Positions 26,108 through 35,878 of a stretch of DNA of 64,000 nucleotides are shown in pieces; positions within the stretch are counted from its first letter, which is position 1; each line of letters opens with the position of its first letter. Below the pieces are notes generated by a model. The model made no database searches. It saw only the letters and a program-made list of their open reading frames with translations, and was not told the origin of the DNA. Both the position numbers and the translations under genes were made by a program. Origin of the DNA: Palauibacter sp965207805 (GTDB lineage: Bacteria > Gemmatimonadota > Gemmatimonadetes > Palauibacterales > Palauibacteraceae); the NCBI GenBank assembly GCA_965207805.1, contig OZ242312.1:1550001-1614000 (forward strand). Reading direction: 5' to 3'.

Positions 26108-28395
26108 TGGTGGATGAACGGCAACGGCGCGAGGTGCTGGGCGTCGCGCTGATCGTGCTCGGCCTCCTGGTGGCGTTCGCGCTGCTCTCTCCCCTGTTCG
26201 CCGGCGGGTCCAACTGGATCGGGCCGGCGGGGGAACTGCTTCACGACAACCTCGAGAGGGGGGTCGGAGCCCTTTCACCGCTCCTCGCGATCCCCGCGTT
26301 CATGTGGGGCCTGCATTTCCTCGGGTGGGGCGATCCGACCCGGGCCCTCCGCTGGTCCATCCTCTCGGTGGTGCTGCTTGCGGTCCTCCCGTCGCTGTAC
26401 TGGCTCATCGCGGGGCCGGGACCCGCGAGCGTGGGCAATATCGGCTGGCTGGGGGCAACCGCCGGGGCCGGCCTCGCGCAGGTATTCGGCCGCCTGGGCG
26501 GGGTGCTCCTCGCCACGGGGGTCCTCCTGCTCACGCTGTTCGTCACCATGAGGTGGTCGCTGACGAGCGCCGTGACGGCAGGGGGCCGCTCGCTCGGCCG
26601 CGGACTCACCGCCGCCGGCGGCGCGGTTCTCGGGCTCGGCCGCTCCTTCGCCGGCCGCGCGCGGCCCTCTCGTCTCCCGCGGTCTCCCGCGAAGCCCGAT
26701 CCGCCGGGCGAAGCGAAAGCGAGGACGGTGGCCAAACGGACCCGCGCGCCGAAGAAACGGACGCCCGCAGACCCGGCGAGCGCGCCGCACGAGCCGGACC
26801 CGGCGCCGGAGGACGAGACACCGCCCGTCCCGGAGCTCGAGGAAGCCGGCGATCCCGGTTCCTCCGTGGTTCCGCCCATTCAACTGTTCGACGCGCCGGT
26901 GGGGCAGGGCAGCGGCCTCGGCGTGCGCGATCTCGACCGGCTCGGCGAGATCCTCATCGAGAAGCTCGCCACCTTTCGCGTGGCGGGCGAGATCGGCGGC
27001 TGGACCACCGGCCCGGTCGTGACGCAGTTCGAGGTCGTCCCGGCGCCGGGCGTGAAGGTGGGACAGATTTCCGCCCGCGCCGATGACATCGCGCTCGCCC
27101 TGAAGGCGCCGTCCGTCCGGATCGTGGCCCCGATCCCGGGCAAGGGCGCCGTCGGCGTCGAGGTGCCGAACCCGGCTTCGGAGATGGTGCTCGTGCGCGA
27201 GATACTCGAGAGCCCGTCGTATCGCCGGGGACGCCACACGCTCCCGCTCGCACTCGGCCGCGACCTCTCCGGCAAGCCGACGTGCGCGGATCTGACACGG
27301 ATGCCGCACCTTCTCATCGCGGGGCAGACCGGGTCCGGAAAGTCGGTGTGCATCAACGCCCTCATCACGAGTCTCGTGTGCCGGTACACGCCCGCCGAAC
27401 TCCGCCTCCTGATGGTGGATCCGAAGATGGTGGAGCTGTCCGTCTACGGAGACCTCCCGCACCTCCGCCACCCCGTCATTACGGACAACGAAGAGGCCGC
27501 GTCCGTCCTGAAGTGGGCGGTCTACGAGATGAAGCGCCGTTTCGGACTGCTCTCGGCGAACGGGTGCCGGAACGTCGCGGAGTTCAACGGCCGGATCGCC
27601 CGCGGGCGCGAAGTCTTCCTCCCGAAGCGCGGCGTCATGGACGAGCCGGCGCTCTACGACGAGGGTCCGCTCCCGTACATCGTCCTCATCATCGACGAAC
27701 TGGCGGACCTCATGATGACGGTGCAGTCCGAGGTCGAGACGCCGCTCGCCATGCTGGCCCAGAAGGCCCGGGCGGTCGGAATCCACCTCGTGCTGGCGAC
27801 GCAGCGCCCCTCGGTCAACGTCCTCACCGGCCTCATCAAGGCGAACATCCCCAGCCGAATCGCGTTCCGGGTCGCGTCGAAGATCGACAGCCGCACGATC
27901 CTCGACCAGAACGGCGCGGAGAGCCTGCTCGGGAACGGGGACATGCTCTTCCTGCCGCCCGGCGAATCCGATCCAGTCCGCATCCAGGGCGCCTACATTT
28001 CGTCCGAGGAGACGGAACGCCTTCTCGACTGGTATCGGGAGCAGGCGGAGGCGCGGGCCGAGGCCGAGAGAGCCGAGGAGGAAGCCGCTTCCGAGCGCGA
28101 CATCCTCGACCTGCTGAAGGAGCTGGAGGAGGAAGAGGGAGGGCCGGGGGTCTCGGACGATGGCGCCGAGGACCGCGACGCGCTGTTCCGGCAGGCCGCC
28201 GAGATCGTGATCTCGCATGCCGCGGGTTCGACAAGCCTGCTTCAGCGTCGGCTCAAGATCGGGTACGGACGCGCGGCGCGGATCATCGACCAGTTGCACG
28301 CGGCGGGGATCGTGGGACCCGCGGAGGGATCCAAGCCGCGGGAAGTGCTCGCGACGCTTGCCGATCTGGACCGCGGGGACGTCGACGAACCATGA
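26107..28395 (+). CDS. ftsK: DNA translocase FtsK/SpoIIIE
   Basis: Septal DNA pump that clears and resolves chromosome termini at division. ATG 26107 (TGATG with comB), 762 aa. An N-terminal membrane domain of about four helices (15-165), a basic/proline linker (about 190-260), then the alpha/beta motor with Walker A GQTGSGKS (406-413) and Walker B LIIDELADLM (about 528-537), and a C-terminal winged-helix gamma domain (about 695-762; STSLLQRRLKIGYGRAARII). The linker is short compared with E. coli FtsK. The ftsK-lolA neighbourhood is the same as in many proteobacteria. Confidence 0.96.
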   Translation: MVDERQRREVLGVALIVLGLLVAFALLSPLFAGGSNWIGPAGELLHDNLERGVGALSPLLAIPAFMWGLHFLGWGDPTRALRWSILSVVLLAVLPSLYWLIAGPGPASVGNIGWLGATAGAGLAQVFGRLGGVLLATGVLLLTLFVTMRWSLTSAVTAGGRSLGRGLTAAGGAVLGLGRSFAGRARPSRLPRSPAKPDPPGEAKARTVAKRTRAPKKRTPADPASAPHEPDPAPEDETPPVPELEEAGDPGSSVVPPIQLFDAPVGQGSGLGVRDLDRLGEILIEKLATFRVAGEIGGWTTGPVVTQFEVVPAPGVKVGQISARADDIALALKAPSVRIVAPIPGKGAVGVEVPNPASEMVLVREILESPSYRRGRHTLPLALGRDLSGKPTCADLTRMPHLLIAGQTGSGKSVCINALITSLVCRYTPAELRLLMVDPKMVELSVYGDLPHLRHPVITDNEEAASVLKWAVYEMKRRFGLLSANGCRNVAEFNGRIARGREVFLPKRGVMDEPALYDEGPLPYIVLIIDELADLMMTVQSEVETPLAMLAQKARAVGIHLVLATQRPSVNVLTGLIKANIPSRIAFRVASKIDSRTILDQNGAESLLGNGDMLFLPPGESDPVRIQGAYISSEETERLLDWYREQAEARAEAERAEEEAASERDILDLLKELEEEEGGPGVSDDGAEDRDALFRQAAEIVISHAAGSTSLLQRRLKIGYGRAARIIDQLHAAGIVGPAEGSKPREVLATLADLDRGDVDEP

Positions 28396-29375
28396 GACCC
28401 TTCCGCCCGCAGTTGTCCCGTCCGGGGGTCGTCGGCCTTCTGGCGGCCGGCTGTCTCGTGAGTGCGTTCGCGCTGGCGTGCTCGGATGCGGATTCCGCGG
28501 AGGTCGCGGAGGCGCGTGCCCGGATCGAGGCGGAGTTCGGGCCGCGCGACGCCCCGGTGCGACCCGGGGCCGGGGGGGATGACGCGGCTGCGGGGGATGA
28601 CGCGGCCGGGCAGGGCGAGCCGCAGGTCGAAGAGTCGGGAGACGTCGGGGACGCGGTGCGGAGCGAAGACCCGCCGCCCGCGCCGGCTCCGGAGCCGGAG
28701 GTTGCCGATCCGGACGAGCCCGGGACGGTGGGCGACGCGCCCCGGCTGGTGGACGACGAGCCCGGGCAGGTGGAGGTGGACTCGCTCCTCGCCCTGGCGA
28801 ATTCGGCCTACGCTTCGCTCGACCGGCTCAAGGCGGCCTTCGCCCAGCGCATCGAGAACCCGCTCCTCGGCCGCACCCGCGAGGGCCGCGGAACCTGGTA
28901 TCAGGCGGGCCGGAACCGGTTCCGCATGGACTTCGACGAACCGGCCGGGGACATCTATGTAGCGGACGGGTCCTGTCTCTGGCTCTACGAACCCTCGCTT
29001 CACGACCAGGTCATGGTCTCCCGCCTCGAGGAGGGCGTGGAGATCGGCTCTGTCGACATCCTCGGACGTCTGCTTTCCCAGGCGCGAACGGCCTACGACG
29101 CGGTCGACGAAGGAACCGGGGAGATCGGTGGCGTGGAGACGCGCATCGTGTCGCTCACGCCGCGGGAACTCCCGGCCAGATACGTGGAGGTCCGCCTGTG
29201 GATCGGCGTGTCCGACCGCTACGTGCGTCGATTTCGCATTCGCGAGGAGAACCAGACCCTCCGCACCGTGACGCTGACCCCGCTCGAACCCCAGGCGCCC
29301 ATCGACCCCGCCGTGTTCGAGTACGCGCCCCCCAAGGGAGTCCCGGTCTTTCCCGACGACGTGCGATGCGACTAG
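28392..29375 (+). CDS. lolA: LolA-like outer-membrane lipoprotein carrier, itself with a lipobox
   Basis: LolA normally shuttles lipoproteins across the periplasm from LolCDE to the outer membrane. The C-terminal two-thirds (about 130-327) fits LolA: LKAAFAQRIENPLLGRTREG, GTWYQAGRNRFRMDFDEP, DGSCLWLYEPSLHDQV and PRELPARYVEVRLWIG. Before it come a lipoprotein-type signal ending FALAC (Cys30) and an acidic, proline-rich spacer (about 45-125). Known LolA is soluble, so a lipid anchor is unusual; Cys30 may be lipidated or the signal may be cleaved elsewhere. The ATGA overlap with ftsK and the conserved ftsK-lolA order support the identity. Overlaps rimO by 10 bp. Confidence 0.82.
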   Translation: MRPFRPQLSRPGVVGLLAAGCLVSAFALACSDADSAEVAEARARIEAEFGPRDAPVRPGAGGDDAAAGDDAAGQGEPQVEESGDVGDAVRSEDPPPAPAPEPEVADPDEPGTVGDAPRLVDDEPGQVEVDSLLALANSAYASLDRLKAAFAQRIENPLLGRTREGRGTWYQAGRNRFRMDFDEPAGDIYVADGSCLWLYEPSLHDQVMVSRLEEGVEIGSVDILGRLLSQARTAYDAVDEGTGEIGGVETRIVSLTPRELPARYVEVRLWIGVSDRYVRRFRIREENQTLRTVTLTPLEPQAPIDPAVFEYAPPKGVPVFPDDVRCD

Positions 29376-30817
29376 GACTCATCAGCCTCGGTTGCGACAA
29401 GAACACCGTCGACTCCGAGCGCATGCTCGCCGAACTCGTCGGCCACGGGGCCGAGCGCACGGATGTGGATGAAGCGGAGGTCATCCTCGTCAACACGTGC
29501 GGGTTCATCGACGCCGCGAAGGAAGAGTCGATCGAGACGATCCTCGAAGCGGAGCGGCTGAAGCGCGAAGGGGCGTGCCGCAGCGTCGTGGCGGTCGGGT
29601 GCATGGTGGAGCGGTATCGGGAGGAGATGGCGGAATCGCTGCCGGAGGTCGACCTCCTGCTCGGGCTGCGGGACCTCGACCGCCTCGTCCCGGAGTTGCT
29701 GGAGCGCGGACTCCTTCCGGCACCGACGCCGGCCGGGGGTGTGCACCCGGGGGAGCGGATCCCGGTCGGGGCGCGCCATGTCCGCTACCTGAAGGTGAGC
29801 GAAGGATGCGACCACGGGTGCGCCTTCTGCGCGATCCCTCTCTGGAGGGGCAAGCACCGTTCCTTCGACCTGGAGCGTCTCGTCGCCGAGGCGCAGCGCC
29901 TCGAGGCGCAGGGTGCCGTGGAAGTGAACCTGGTCGCGCAGGACCTCGCGCACTGGGGTCGGGAGCAGCGGGATGGGACGGATATCGCGACGCTCGTGGA
30001 GGCGCTGCTGCGCGAGACGTCGATCCCGTGGTTCCGTCTCCTGTACATCTACTCCGCGGGCCTGCGCGAACCGCTCGTCGAATTGATGGCGTCCGAGACG
30101 CGGCTGCTCTCGTACATCGACATGCCGATTCAACACGCGAGCGATACGGTGCTCCACCGCATGCGCCGGCCGGAGCGGGCCGCGACGCTGCGATCGAAGG
30201 TCGCCCGGCTGCGGGAGACGATCCCCGAACTCACGCTGAGGACGACGGTGCTCGTGGGGTTCCCCGGCGAGACGGACGCGGAGTTCCGCGAACTCGTGGA
30301 TTTCCTCGACGAAGTGCCGTTCGACCGGCTCGGCGCGTTCGCGTTCTCGCCGCAGGAGGGGACGCGCGCGGCCACGATGGAGGAGAGCTTTGTGCCCGCG
30401 GATCTGGCGCGGGACCGTCTCGAGGAGGTGCTGGAGGTCCAGCGCGCCGTGAGCCGCGAGCGGCTCGCCGCCGAGATCGGCCGCGAACGCGTCGCCGTCG
30501 TGGATGCGCCGGCGGCCGCGGACGAGCCGACGCTCGAACTCCTGTACGAGGATCTTCCGGGCGCGGCGCTCCTCGGCCGCATCGAGAGCCAGGCCGACGA
30601 TGTGGATGGAGTGACTGTGCTTGTGGGCGGAAACGGCCTCGCCCCCGGCTCGCTGGTGCGGGTCGAGATCCAGCGGGCCGCCGACTTCGACCTCGGGGGG
30701 CGCGTCCGGGGAGTCGTGCGCCCGGCGCCCGGGCGCGGAAAGGCGGTGCCATCTCCAGCCCCGCAGCCGGGACGGGAGCTCCCCGTCCTGGGACTCGACA
30801 GCGCCTGGGGCCGGTGA
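29366..30817 (+). CDS. rimO: ribosomal protein uS12 methylthiotransferase
   Basis: Radical-SAM enzyme that methylthiolates an aspartate of ribosomal protein uS12. The N-terminal UPF0004 domain binds one 4Fe-4S cluster through Cys10 (ISLGC), Cys45 (VNTCGF) and Cys79 (AVGCM); the radical-SAM cluster uses Cys148, Cys152 and Cys155 (CDHGCAFC). A C-terminal TRAM domain starts at about residue 370. SLGCDKNTVDSERM separates RimO from MiaB. 483 aa, of which the last 50 are an extension with PAPGRGKAVPSPAPQPG. ATG 29366 lies inside the lolA end. Confidence 0.95.
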   Translation: MRLGLISLGCDKNTVDSERMLAELVGHGAERTDVDEAEVILVNTCGFIDAAKEESIETILEAERLKREGACRSVVAVGCMVERYREEMAESLPEVDLLLGLRDLDRLVPELLERGLLPAPTPAGGVHPGERIPVGARHVRYLKVSEGCDHGCAFCAIPLWRGKHRSFDLERLVAEAQRLEAQGAVEVNLVAQDLAHWGREQRDGTDIATLVEALLRETSIPWFRLLYIYSAGLREPLVELMASETRLLSYIDMPIQHASDTVLHRMRRPERAATLRSKVARLRETIPELTLRTTVLVGFPGETDAEFRELVDFLDEVPFDRLGAFAFSPQEGTRAATMEESFVPADLARDRLEEVLEVQRAVSRERLAAEIGRERVAVVDAPAAADEPTLELLYEDLPGAALLGRIESQADDVDGVTVLVGGNGLAPGSLVRVEIQRAADFDLGGRVRGVVRPAPGRGKAVPSPAPQPGRELPVLGLDSAWGR

Positions 30818-32139
30818 GCCGCGGGCCTCGCCAGCCGTCCGCCGCCTCCGACTGGATTCGGCGGGCGCGCGACGTGATGCCGGGCGGCGTGAGTTCGCCG
30901 GTGCGGGCGTTCGGCGCCGTCGGGATGGAGCCGCTGTTCGCCGCCCGCGGCGAGGGCGCGAGGATCTTCGACGAGGCCGGGTGCGGCTATCTCGACTACG
31001 TCCTCTCCTGGGGTCCCCTCATCCTCGGCCACGCCGCCCCGCCGGTCGTGGAGGCCGTGGAACGGGCGGCCCGCGACGGGATGAGCTTCGGGGCCTGCCA
31101 GGCGCGCGAAGTCGAACTCGCGGAACGCGTCGCCGCCTGGGTGCCCGGCGTCGAGATGGTGCGCTTCGTGAACAGCGGCACCGAGGCCACGATGTCCGCC
31201 GTGCGGCTCGCCCGCGCCGCGACCGGCCGTGACCTGATCCTGAAGTTCGAGGGCTGCTATCACGGTCATGCGGACGCCTTTCTCGTCGTAGCCGGATCGG
31301 GCGTCGCCACGCTGTCGCTCCCCGATTCGCCGGGCGTGCCGGCGGCGACCTCCGGCCTGACGCTGACGGCGCCCTACAACGACCTCGAGGCGGTGGCCGC
31401 GGTGTTCGCGGAGCACGGCCCCCGGCTCGCGGCCGTCATCGTCGAGCCGGTGGCGGGCAACGCGGGCCTCATCCCGCCCCGCGAGGGTTTTCTGGAAGGC
31501 CTCCGCGACAGCTGCGATCGGGCCGGAACGCTCCTCATCTTCGACGAGGTCATGACCGGGTTCCGGGTCGCGCCGGGCGGCGCGCAGGAGCGCTACGGGG
31601 TCGGCGCGGACCTGGTCGCGCTCGGAAAGGTCCTCGGCGCGGGGATGCCGGTCGCGGCGTACGCGGGCCCCCGTGAGCTGATGCGGCGGATGGCTCCCGG
31701 AGGGGACGTGTACCAGGCCGGGACGCTGTCGGGGAACCCGCTCGGCATGGCGGCCGGCATCGCCCAACTCGACGAACTCGAGCGGACAGACCCGTTCGAC
31801 GGTCTGGAGCGGCGCGCCGCGACGCTCGTCGACGGCATTGTGGCCGCCGCGAGCGCCCGGGGCATTCCGGCCTGCGGGACCGCGCTGGGCTCCATGTGGG
31901 GCGTCTTCTTCACCGAAGGTCCCGTGTTCGATTTCGCAGGCGCGCGGCGCGTGGATACGGATTTCTTCGCCCGCTACTACCGGGCGTGCTTCGAGCGCGG
32001 CGTCTTTTTTGCCCCCTCCGCCTTCGAGGCGGGTTTTCTCTCCACCGTGCACACCGACGCGGACGTGGCGGCAACGCTCAGCGTCGTGGGCGAAGCGCTG
32101 GACGCGGCGCCGAACGCGGCCCCGGAGGCCACGGGTTGA
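30814..32139 (+). CDS. hemL: glutamate-1-semialdehyde 2,1-aminomutase
   Basis: PLP enzyme converting glutamate-1-semialdehyde (the HemA product) to 5-aminolevulinate. GTG 30814 (GTGA overlap with rimO), 441 aa. PGGVSSPVRAFGAVG, FVNSGTEATMSAVRLARAAT, YHGHADAFLV, the PLP-Asp segment LLIFDEVMTGFRV, and Lys272 in LGKVLGAGMPVAAYAG are all present. It completes, with hemA at 6.2 kb, the route from Glu-tRNA to ALA. Confidence 0.95.
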   Translation: MSRGPRQPSAASDWIRRARDVMPGGVSSPVRAFGAVGMEPLFAARGEGARIFDEAGCGYLDYVLSWGPLILGHAAPPVVEAVERAARDGMSFGACQAREVELAERVAAWVPGVEMVRFVNSGTEATMSAVRLARAATGRDLILKFEGCYHGHADAFLVVAGSGVATLSLPDSPGVPAATSGLTLTAPYNDLEAVAAVFAEHGPRLAAVIVEPVAGNAGLIPPREGFLEGLRDSCDRAGTLLIFDEVMTGFRVAPGGAQERYGVGADLVALGKVLGAGMPVAAYAGPRELMRRMAPGGDVYQAGTLSGNPLGMAAGIAQLDELERTDPFDGLERRAATLVDGIVAAASARGIPACGTALGSMWGVFFTEGPVFDFAGARRVDTDFFARYYRACFERGVFFAPSAFEAGFLSTVHTDADVAATLSVVGEALDAAPNAAPEATG

Positions 32140-33800
32140 GCTGGCGCGCGCGGATCGTTCCCGAACAGGCCGGCCCCCTCCTCCTCGGCGGGGTGCTGAT
32201 GGGGCTCGCCCACCCACCCTTCCATCTTCTCGTGACGTCGTTCGTCGCGCTCGTCCCCTTCATCGTCTGGCTCGAGGGACTCCCGGCGACTGCGGAGGGC
32301 CGAAAGCAGGCCCGCAAGGGGGGATTTCTCTTCGGGCTCGTCTACTACACCCTCGTCCTTTATTGGCTCTTCGTGGCGCTCGTGTTCTACACTTGGTGGG
32401 CGCTGTTTGCGTTCGTCGCTCCGATTCTGATCCTGTCGTTGTTCATGTCGTGGGTGGCCGGAGGGATACAACTCGTCCGGAGTCGGCTGGGGTGGCCCAT
32501 CCATCTGGTCTTTCCCGTTTTCTGGACCGCCGGGGAGGTGCTGCGCGCCCACCTGCTCGATGTCTCTTTCCCCTGGATGCAGTTCGGGGACACGCTGTCC
32601 AACTACCCGATCCTGATCGGCGCGGCGGATCTCGTGGGCTCGCGGGGCCTCTCCTTCTGGCTCGCGCTCGCGAACGCCCTCATCGCGTCGGGGTTCCTGG
32701 CGTACCGGGCCGGGGGATGGCGCGCGCTGCGGCGACCGGCGGCCGGACTCCTGCTCGTGCTCGCCCTTCCCATCGCCTACTCGGTGGCGCGCTGGCAGAC
32801 GATCGAGGTCCGCACCGCGGCCCGGGTGGGCGTCGTCCAGCCCAACGTGCCGCAGCACCTCAGGGATCTCGATCCCGTCGCTTCTACCGATAGCGCCCTG
32901 CGCTCGACCGAGACGCTGACGTCACCTTGGGTGGGCCACGAGCGTATGGACCTCGTGATCTTTCCCGAGACGATGCTGACGTCCACCGTGCTGGACCCGC
33001 TGCCATCTTATCCCCATCGCGGCTGGCCGGAGGCCCATCAGTGGGCGGAGGGGCTCGGCGCCGTGCTGGAGGCGGAGGTGCTTGTAGGCGGTCGCGGCGG
33101 CGACGACGTCGGCCCAGAGGAGTACCAGCCGTTCAACTCGGCCTACCACTTCCGCCCCGGGGACGGTCTCGTCAACCGGTACGACAAACGGTTCGTCGTA
33201 CCGATGGTGGAGCGGGTTCCCTTCATCCCCCCGCAATGGCTGAGTCGCATTCCCTACACGGGTAGACTGGGCATCGGGGACTGGCAGTCGCCGATCGAGA
33301 TATCGACCGGACACGGAACCGCGGCATACGGGACGATGATCTGCTACGAGTCCATCTTCTCGCCGCTCGCGCGGCACTACCGGCGGAACGGCGCGGATTT
33401 CCTCGTCAACATCACGAACGACTCGTGGTACGGTCGCGACGCGTGGTGGAGCCGTTCGAGCGCGCTGTGGCAGCACCCGGCGCACCTCGTCATGCGTTCC
33501 ATCGAGACGCGGATGGGGGCGGCGCGCTCCGGGAACACGGGGATCTCCAAGATCGTGGATCCGCTGGGGCGGGTGTCGCACCGTACCGAACTCTTCGAGC
33601 CCGCGTCCTTCGTGGCGGACGTGTCGACAACGGATGAGTTGACCGTGTACGTACGCTTCGGCGACGTCGTGGGGACGCTGGCCGCGCTGGCAGCGCTTCT
33701 TGCTCTTGGCGCGTCTTTCCTGAAGGATCGCAACCGACGCGGCGGGGCGCCGCGCGGTGTTTCGGGAGAGACGGTGGAGCCGGCAAGCGGGAGCGCATGA
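32136..33800 (+). CDS. lnt: apolipoprotein N-acyltransferase (TTG start)
   Basis: Inner-membrane enzyme that adds the third acyl chain to lipoproteins. About seven N-terminal membrane segments (to about 220) and a nitrilase-fold domain with catalytic triad Glu278 (FPETML), Lys351 (YDKRFVVPM) and Cys403 (MICYES). FLVNITNDSWYG and PHLVMR-like PAHLVMRSIETRM are also typical. The start is TTG 32136, forming a TTGA overlap with the hemL stop and preceded by GGAGG (32124-32128) at seven bases. 554 aa. The presence of lnt means mature lipoproteins are triacylated; the window encodes at least six candidate substrates. Confidence 0.93.
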   Translation: MSWRARIVPEQAGPLLLGGVLMGLAHPPFHLLVTSFVALVPFIVWLEGLPATAEGRKQARKGGFLFGLVYYTLVLYWLFVALVFYTWWALFAFVAPILILSLFMSWVAGGIQLVRSRLGWPIHLVFPVFWTAGEVLRAHLLDVSFPWMQFGDTLSNYPILIGAADLVGSRGLSFWLALANALIASGFLAYRAGGWRALRRPAAGLLLVLALPIAYSVARWQTIEVRTAARVGVVQPNVPQHLRDLDPVASTDSALRSTETLTSPWVGHERMDLVIFPETMLTSTVLDPLPSYPHRGWPEAHQWAEGLGAVLEAEVLVGGRGGDDVGPEEYQPFNSAYHFRPGDGLVNRYDKRFVVPMVERVPFIPPQWLSRIPYTGRLGIGDWQSPIEISTGHGTAAYGTMICYESIFSPLARHYRRNGADFLVNITNDSWYGRDAWWSRSSALWQHPAHLVMRSIETRMGAARSGNTGISKIVDPLGRVSHRTELFEPASFVADVSTTDELTVYVRFGDVVGTLAALAALLALGASFLKDRNRRGGAPRGVSGETVEPASGSA

Positions 33801-35878
33801 TACGGAGGATGGAACGGAAGGTCGGGCGACGGTTCGCCCCGCGTGGCGCGTGGCGGCTTCTCGCCGCATTGGCATGTCTCGCGGCGGCGGAGGATCTCGC
33901 GGCGCAGGTGCCGGACACCGTATCCCGGGATACGGTCTCCTTCCGGCTTCGCGAACTGCGCATCGAGGCGCTGCGGCCGGTCGCCAGCGTGTCGGGCGCG
34001 AGCGCGGTGCGCCTCAGTCTTCAGGCACCGCGCGTGGCCGCCGTCCCCCTTCTCGAAGAGGCGTTGCGCGAGATCCCGTTTCTGCAGGTGCGGGAGAACT
34101 CGCGCGGCGAGGCCCAGCCGACGCTCCGAGGGACCGAGTCGCGGCAGCTCTCCGTGCTTGTCGACGGGGTGCCGCTGACGCTCGGCTGGGACGCGCGCAC
34201 GGACCTCTCGCTCATTCCGGTCGACGCGGCGCGCGAGATCCAGCTCTTCCGGGGCATCTCCTCGGTTCTCCACGGTCCCAACGTTCTCGGCGGCGTGGTC
34301 TCGATCGAGATCGGACACGGGAGCGTGGACGCGGACCGGCGGCTCAACGGGATGCAGGGCGGCATGGACGCGACCGGCGCGGCCTTCGGCGGGGTGCGGC
34401 TCGGCCGCACGTGGAGTTCGGGGGACGGCGGCGTGTCCGTGCAGGCGGGTGGCGCCTACCGGACGCGTGACGGCGTACCCCTGCCCGGCGGAGTAATACA
34501 GCCGGCGACGCCCGACCCGAACCGGCGTCTGAACAGCGATCTCGATCACGCGAGCGCGTTCTTCACGGGGCGGTTCGAATCCGAAGGGGGCGCCTGGGTC
34601 TCCATGTCCACGTTCGGGTATCGCGCGGAGAAAGGAATCCCGCCGGAACTCCACGTGATGAATCCGCGTCGGTGGAGGATGCCCGACACGAAGCGGGTCG
34701 TAAGCACGGTTTCGGCCGGTACCGGGTGGGGTCGCACCCCTTTCGGCACGGGAGATTTCGAGGTCAGCATCGGGGTCGACGCGGGCGACGCGCAGATCGA
34801 CGAGTTCGAGACGCTGGCCTATGAGGACATCGCGGGGCAGGAGTTCGCGGACGACCGCACCCTCACCTTCCGCGGCCTGTCCGACCATGAACTCGGCGAG
34901 GGGGTCGTGCGGACGGCGCTTACAGTGGCCGAGACCCGCCACGTGGAGCGTATCGTGCCCGGCGGAGAGTCCATCTTTCGCCAGCGCCTGTTCAGTCTCG
35001 GCGGCGAGGTCGAGTTGCCGCTCGCGAGTCCCGGCGCGGGGTTCTGGTCGGGCGCCCGCGTCAACCTGGGGGCGAGTTGGGACCGCGGGGGCACGCCGGA
35101 GACCGGCGGGCGCGAAGCGCGCGAGACGATCGACGACTGGGGCGCGCGTGTCGGCGGATCCGCGCAGATCGGGCGGCGCGTTCGCCTGCACATGGGGGCG
35201 AGCCGCCGCGTCCGCTTCCCGTCGCTGCGGGAACTGTATTCCGGCGCGCTCGGCCGCTTCGAACCCAACCACGAACTCGCGCCCGAGATCCTCCGCGCGG
35301 CGGAGGGCGGCGTCACCGGGACGGTGGAGGCGTTCGGAGCGGAGGTCGAGGCGCAGGCCGTGCTCTTCGTCCAGAGTTTCTCGAATGCGATCGTGCGCAC
35401 GGGGCTAGGGGACGGGAGGTTCCGCCGAGAGAACCGGCGCCGCGTGGACGCGGCGGGGATCGAACTTCTCGGCGACGCGCGGTGGGGTGGCGTCTCCCTG
35501 GGCGGCGACCTCACGTGGCAGAACGTGAACGTCACGGACCGGCGGCTCCAGGGCCGCACGCTTCGTGCGGAGTACCAGCCCGGAATCGCCGTGGGAGCGC
35601 ACGTCGAGGGCCCGCTGCCCGCGGGTTTCCGGGCGCGGGCCGCGGTGGAGGCGATCGGACGCCAATACTGCGTCGATCCGGATCTCGACGCCGACGTCGA
35701 CCTCGACCCGACGGCCCGCGTCGACCTCGTTGTGAGTCGGGAGTTTGCGATCGATGGGCCCTTCCGGACGCTCCAGACCTCGCTGTCGCTGGACAACCTC
35801 GCGGACGCGACGGTCTTCGATCAGTGCGGACTGCCGCAGCCCGGCCGCCTGCTGCGGCTCCAGTTCCGGCTCTTCTAG
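33797..35878 (+). CDS. TonB-dependent outer-membrane receptor
   Basis: 693 aa receptor with a signal peptide (cleavage near DLAAQ, about 37), a plug domain (about 50-175; PFLQVRENSRGEAQPTLRGT, LSVLVDGVPLTL, EIQLFRGISSVLHGPNVLGG) and a beta-barrel ending in LRLQFRLF with a terminal phenylalanine. The barrel carries the usual C-terminal LSLDNLADATVFDQ segment. No ligand-specific motif is recognisable. It lies between lnt (ATGA overlap) and a histone-deacetylase-family gene (1 bp overlap), with no siderophore or transporter gene nearby, so its substrate is unknown. Confidence 0.9.
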   Translation: MIRRMERKVGRRFAPRGAWRLLAALACLAAAEDLAAQVPDTVSRDTVSFRLRELRIEALRPVASVSGASAVRLSLQAPRVAAVPLLEEALREIPFLQVRENSRGEAQPTLRGTESRQLSVLVDGVPLTLGWDARTDLSLIPVDAAREIQLFRGISSVLHGPNVLGGVVSIEIGHGSVDADRRLNGMQGGMDATGAAFGGVRLGRTWSSGDGGVSVQAGGAYRTRDGVPLPGGVIQPATPDPNRRLNSDLDHASAFFTGRFESEGGAWVSMSTFGYRAEKGIPPELHVMNPRRWRMPDTKRVVSTVSAGTGWGRTPFGTGDFEVSIGVDAGDAQIDEFETLAYEDIAGQEFADDRTLTFRGLSDHELGEGVVRTALTVAETRHVERIVPGGESIFRQRLFSLGGEVELPLASPGAGFWSGARVNLGASWDRGGTPETGGREARETIDDWGARVGGSAQIGRRVRLHMGASRRVRFPSLRELYSGALGRFEPNHELAPEILRAAEGGVTGTVEAFGAEVEAQAVLFVQSFSNAIVRTGLGDGRFRRENRRRVDAAGIELLGDARWGGVSLGGDLTWQNVNVTDRRLQGRTLRAEYQPGIAVGAHVEGPLPAGFRARAAVEAIGRQYCVDPDLDADVDLDPTARVDLVVSREFAIDGPFRTLQTSLSLDNLADATVFDQCGLPQPGRLLRLQFRLF

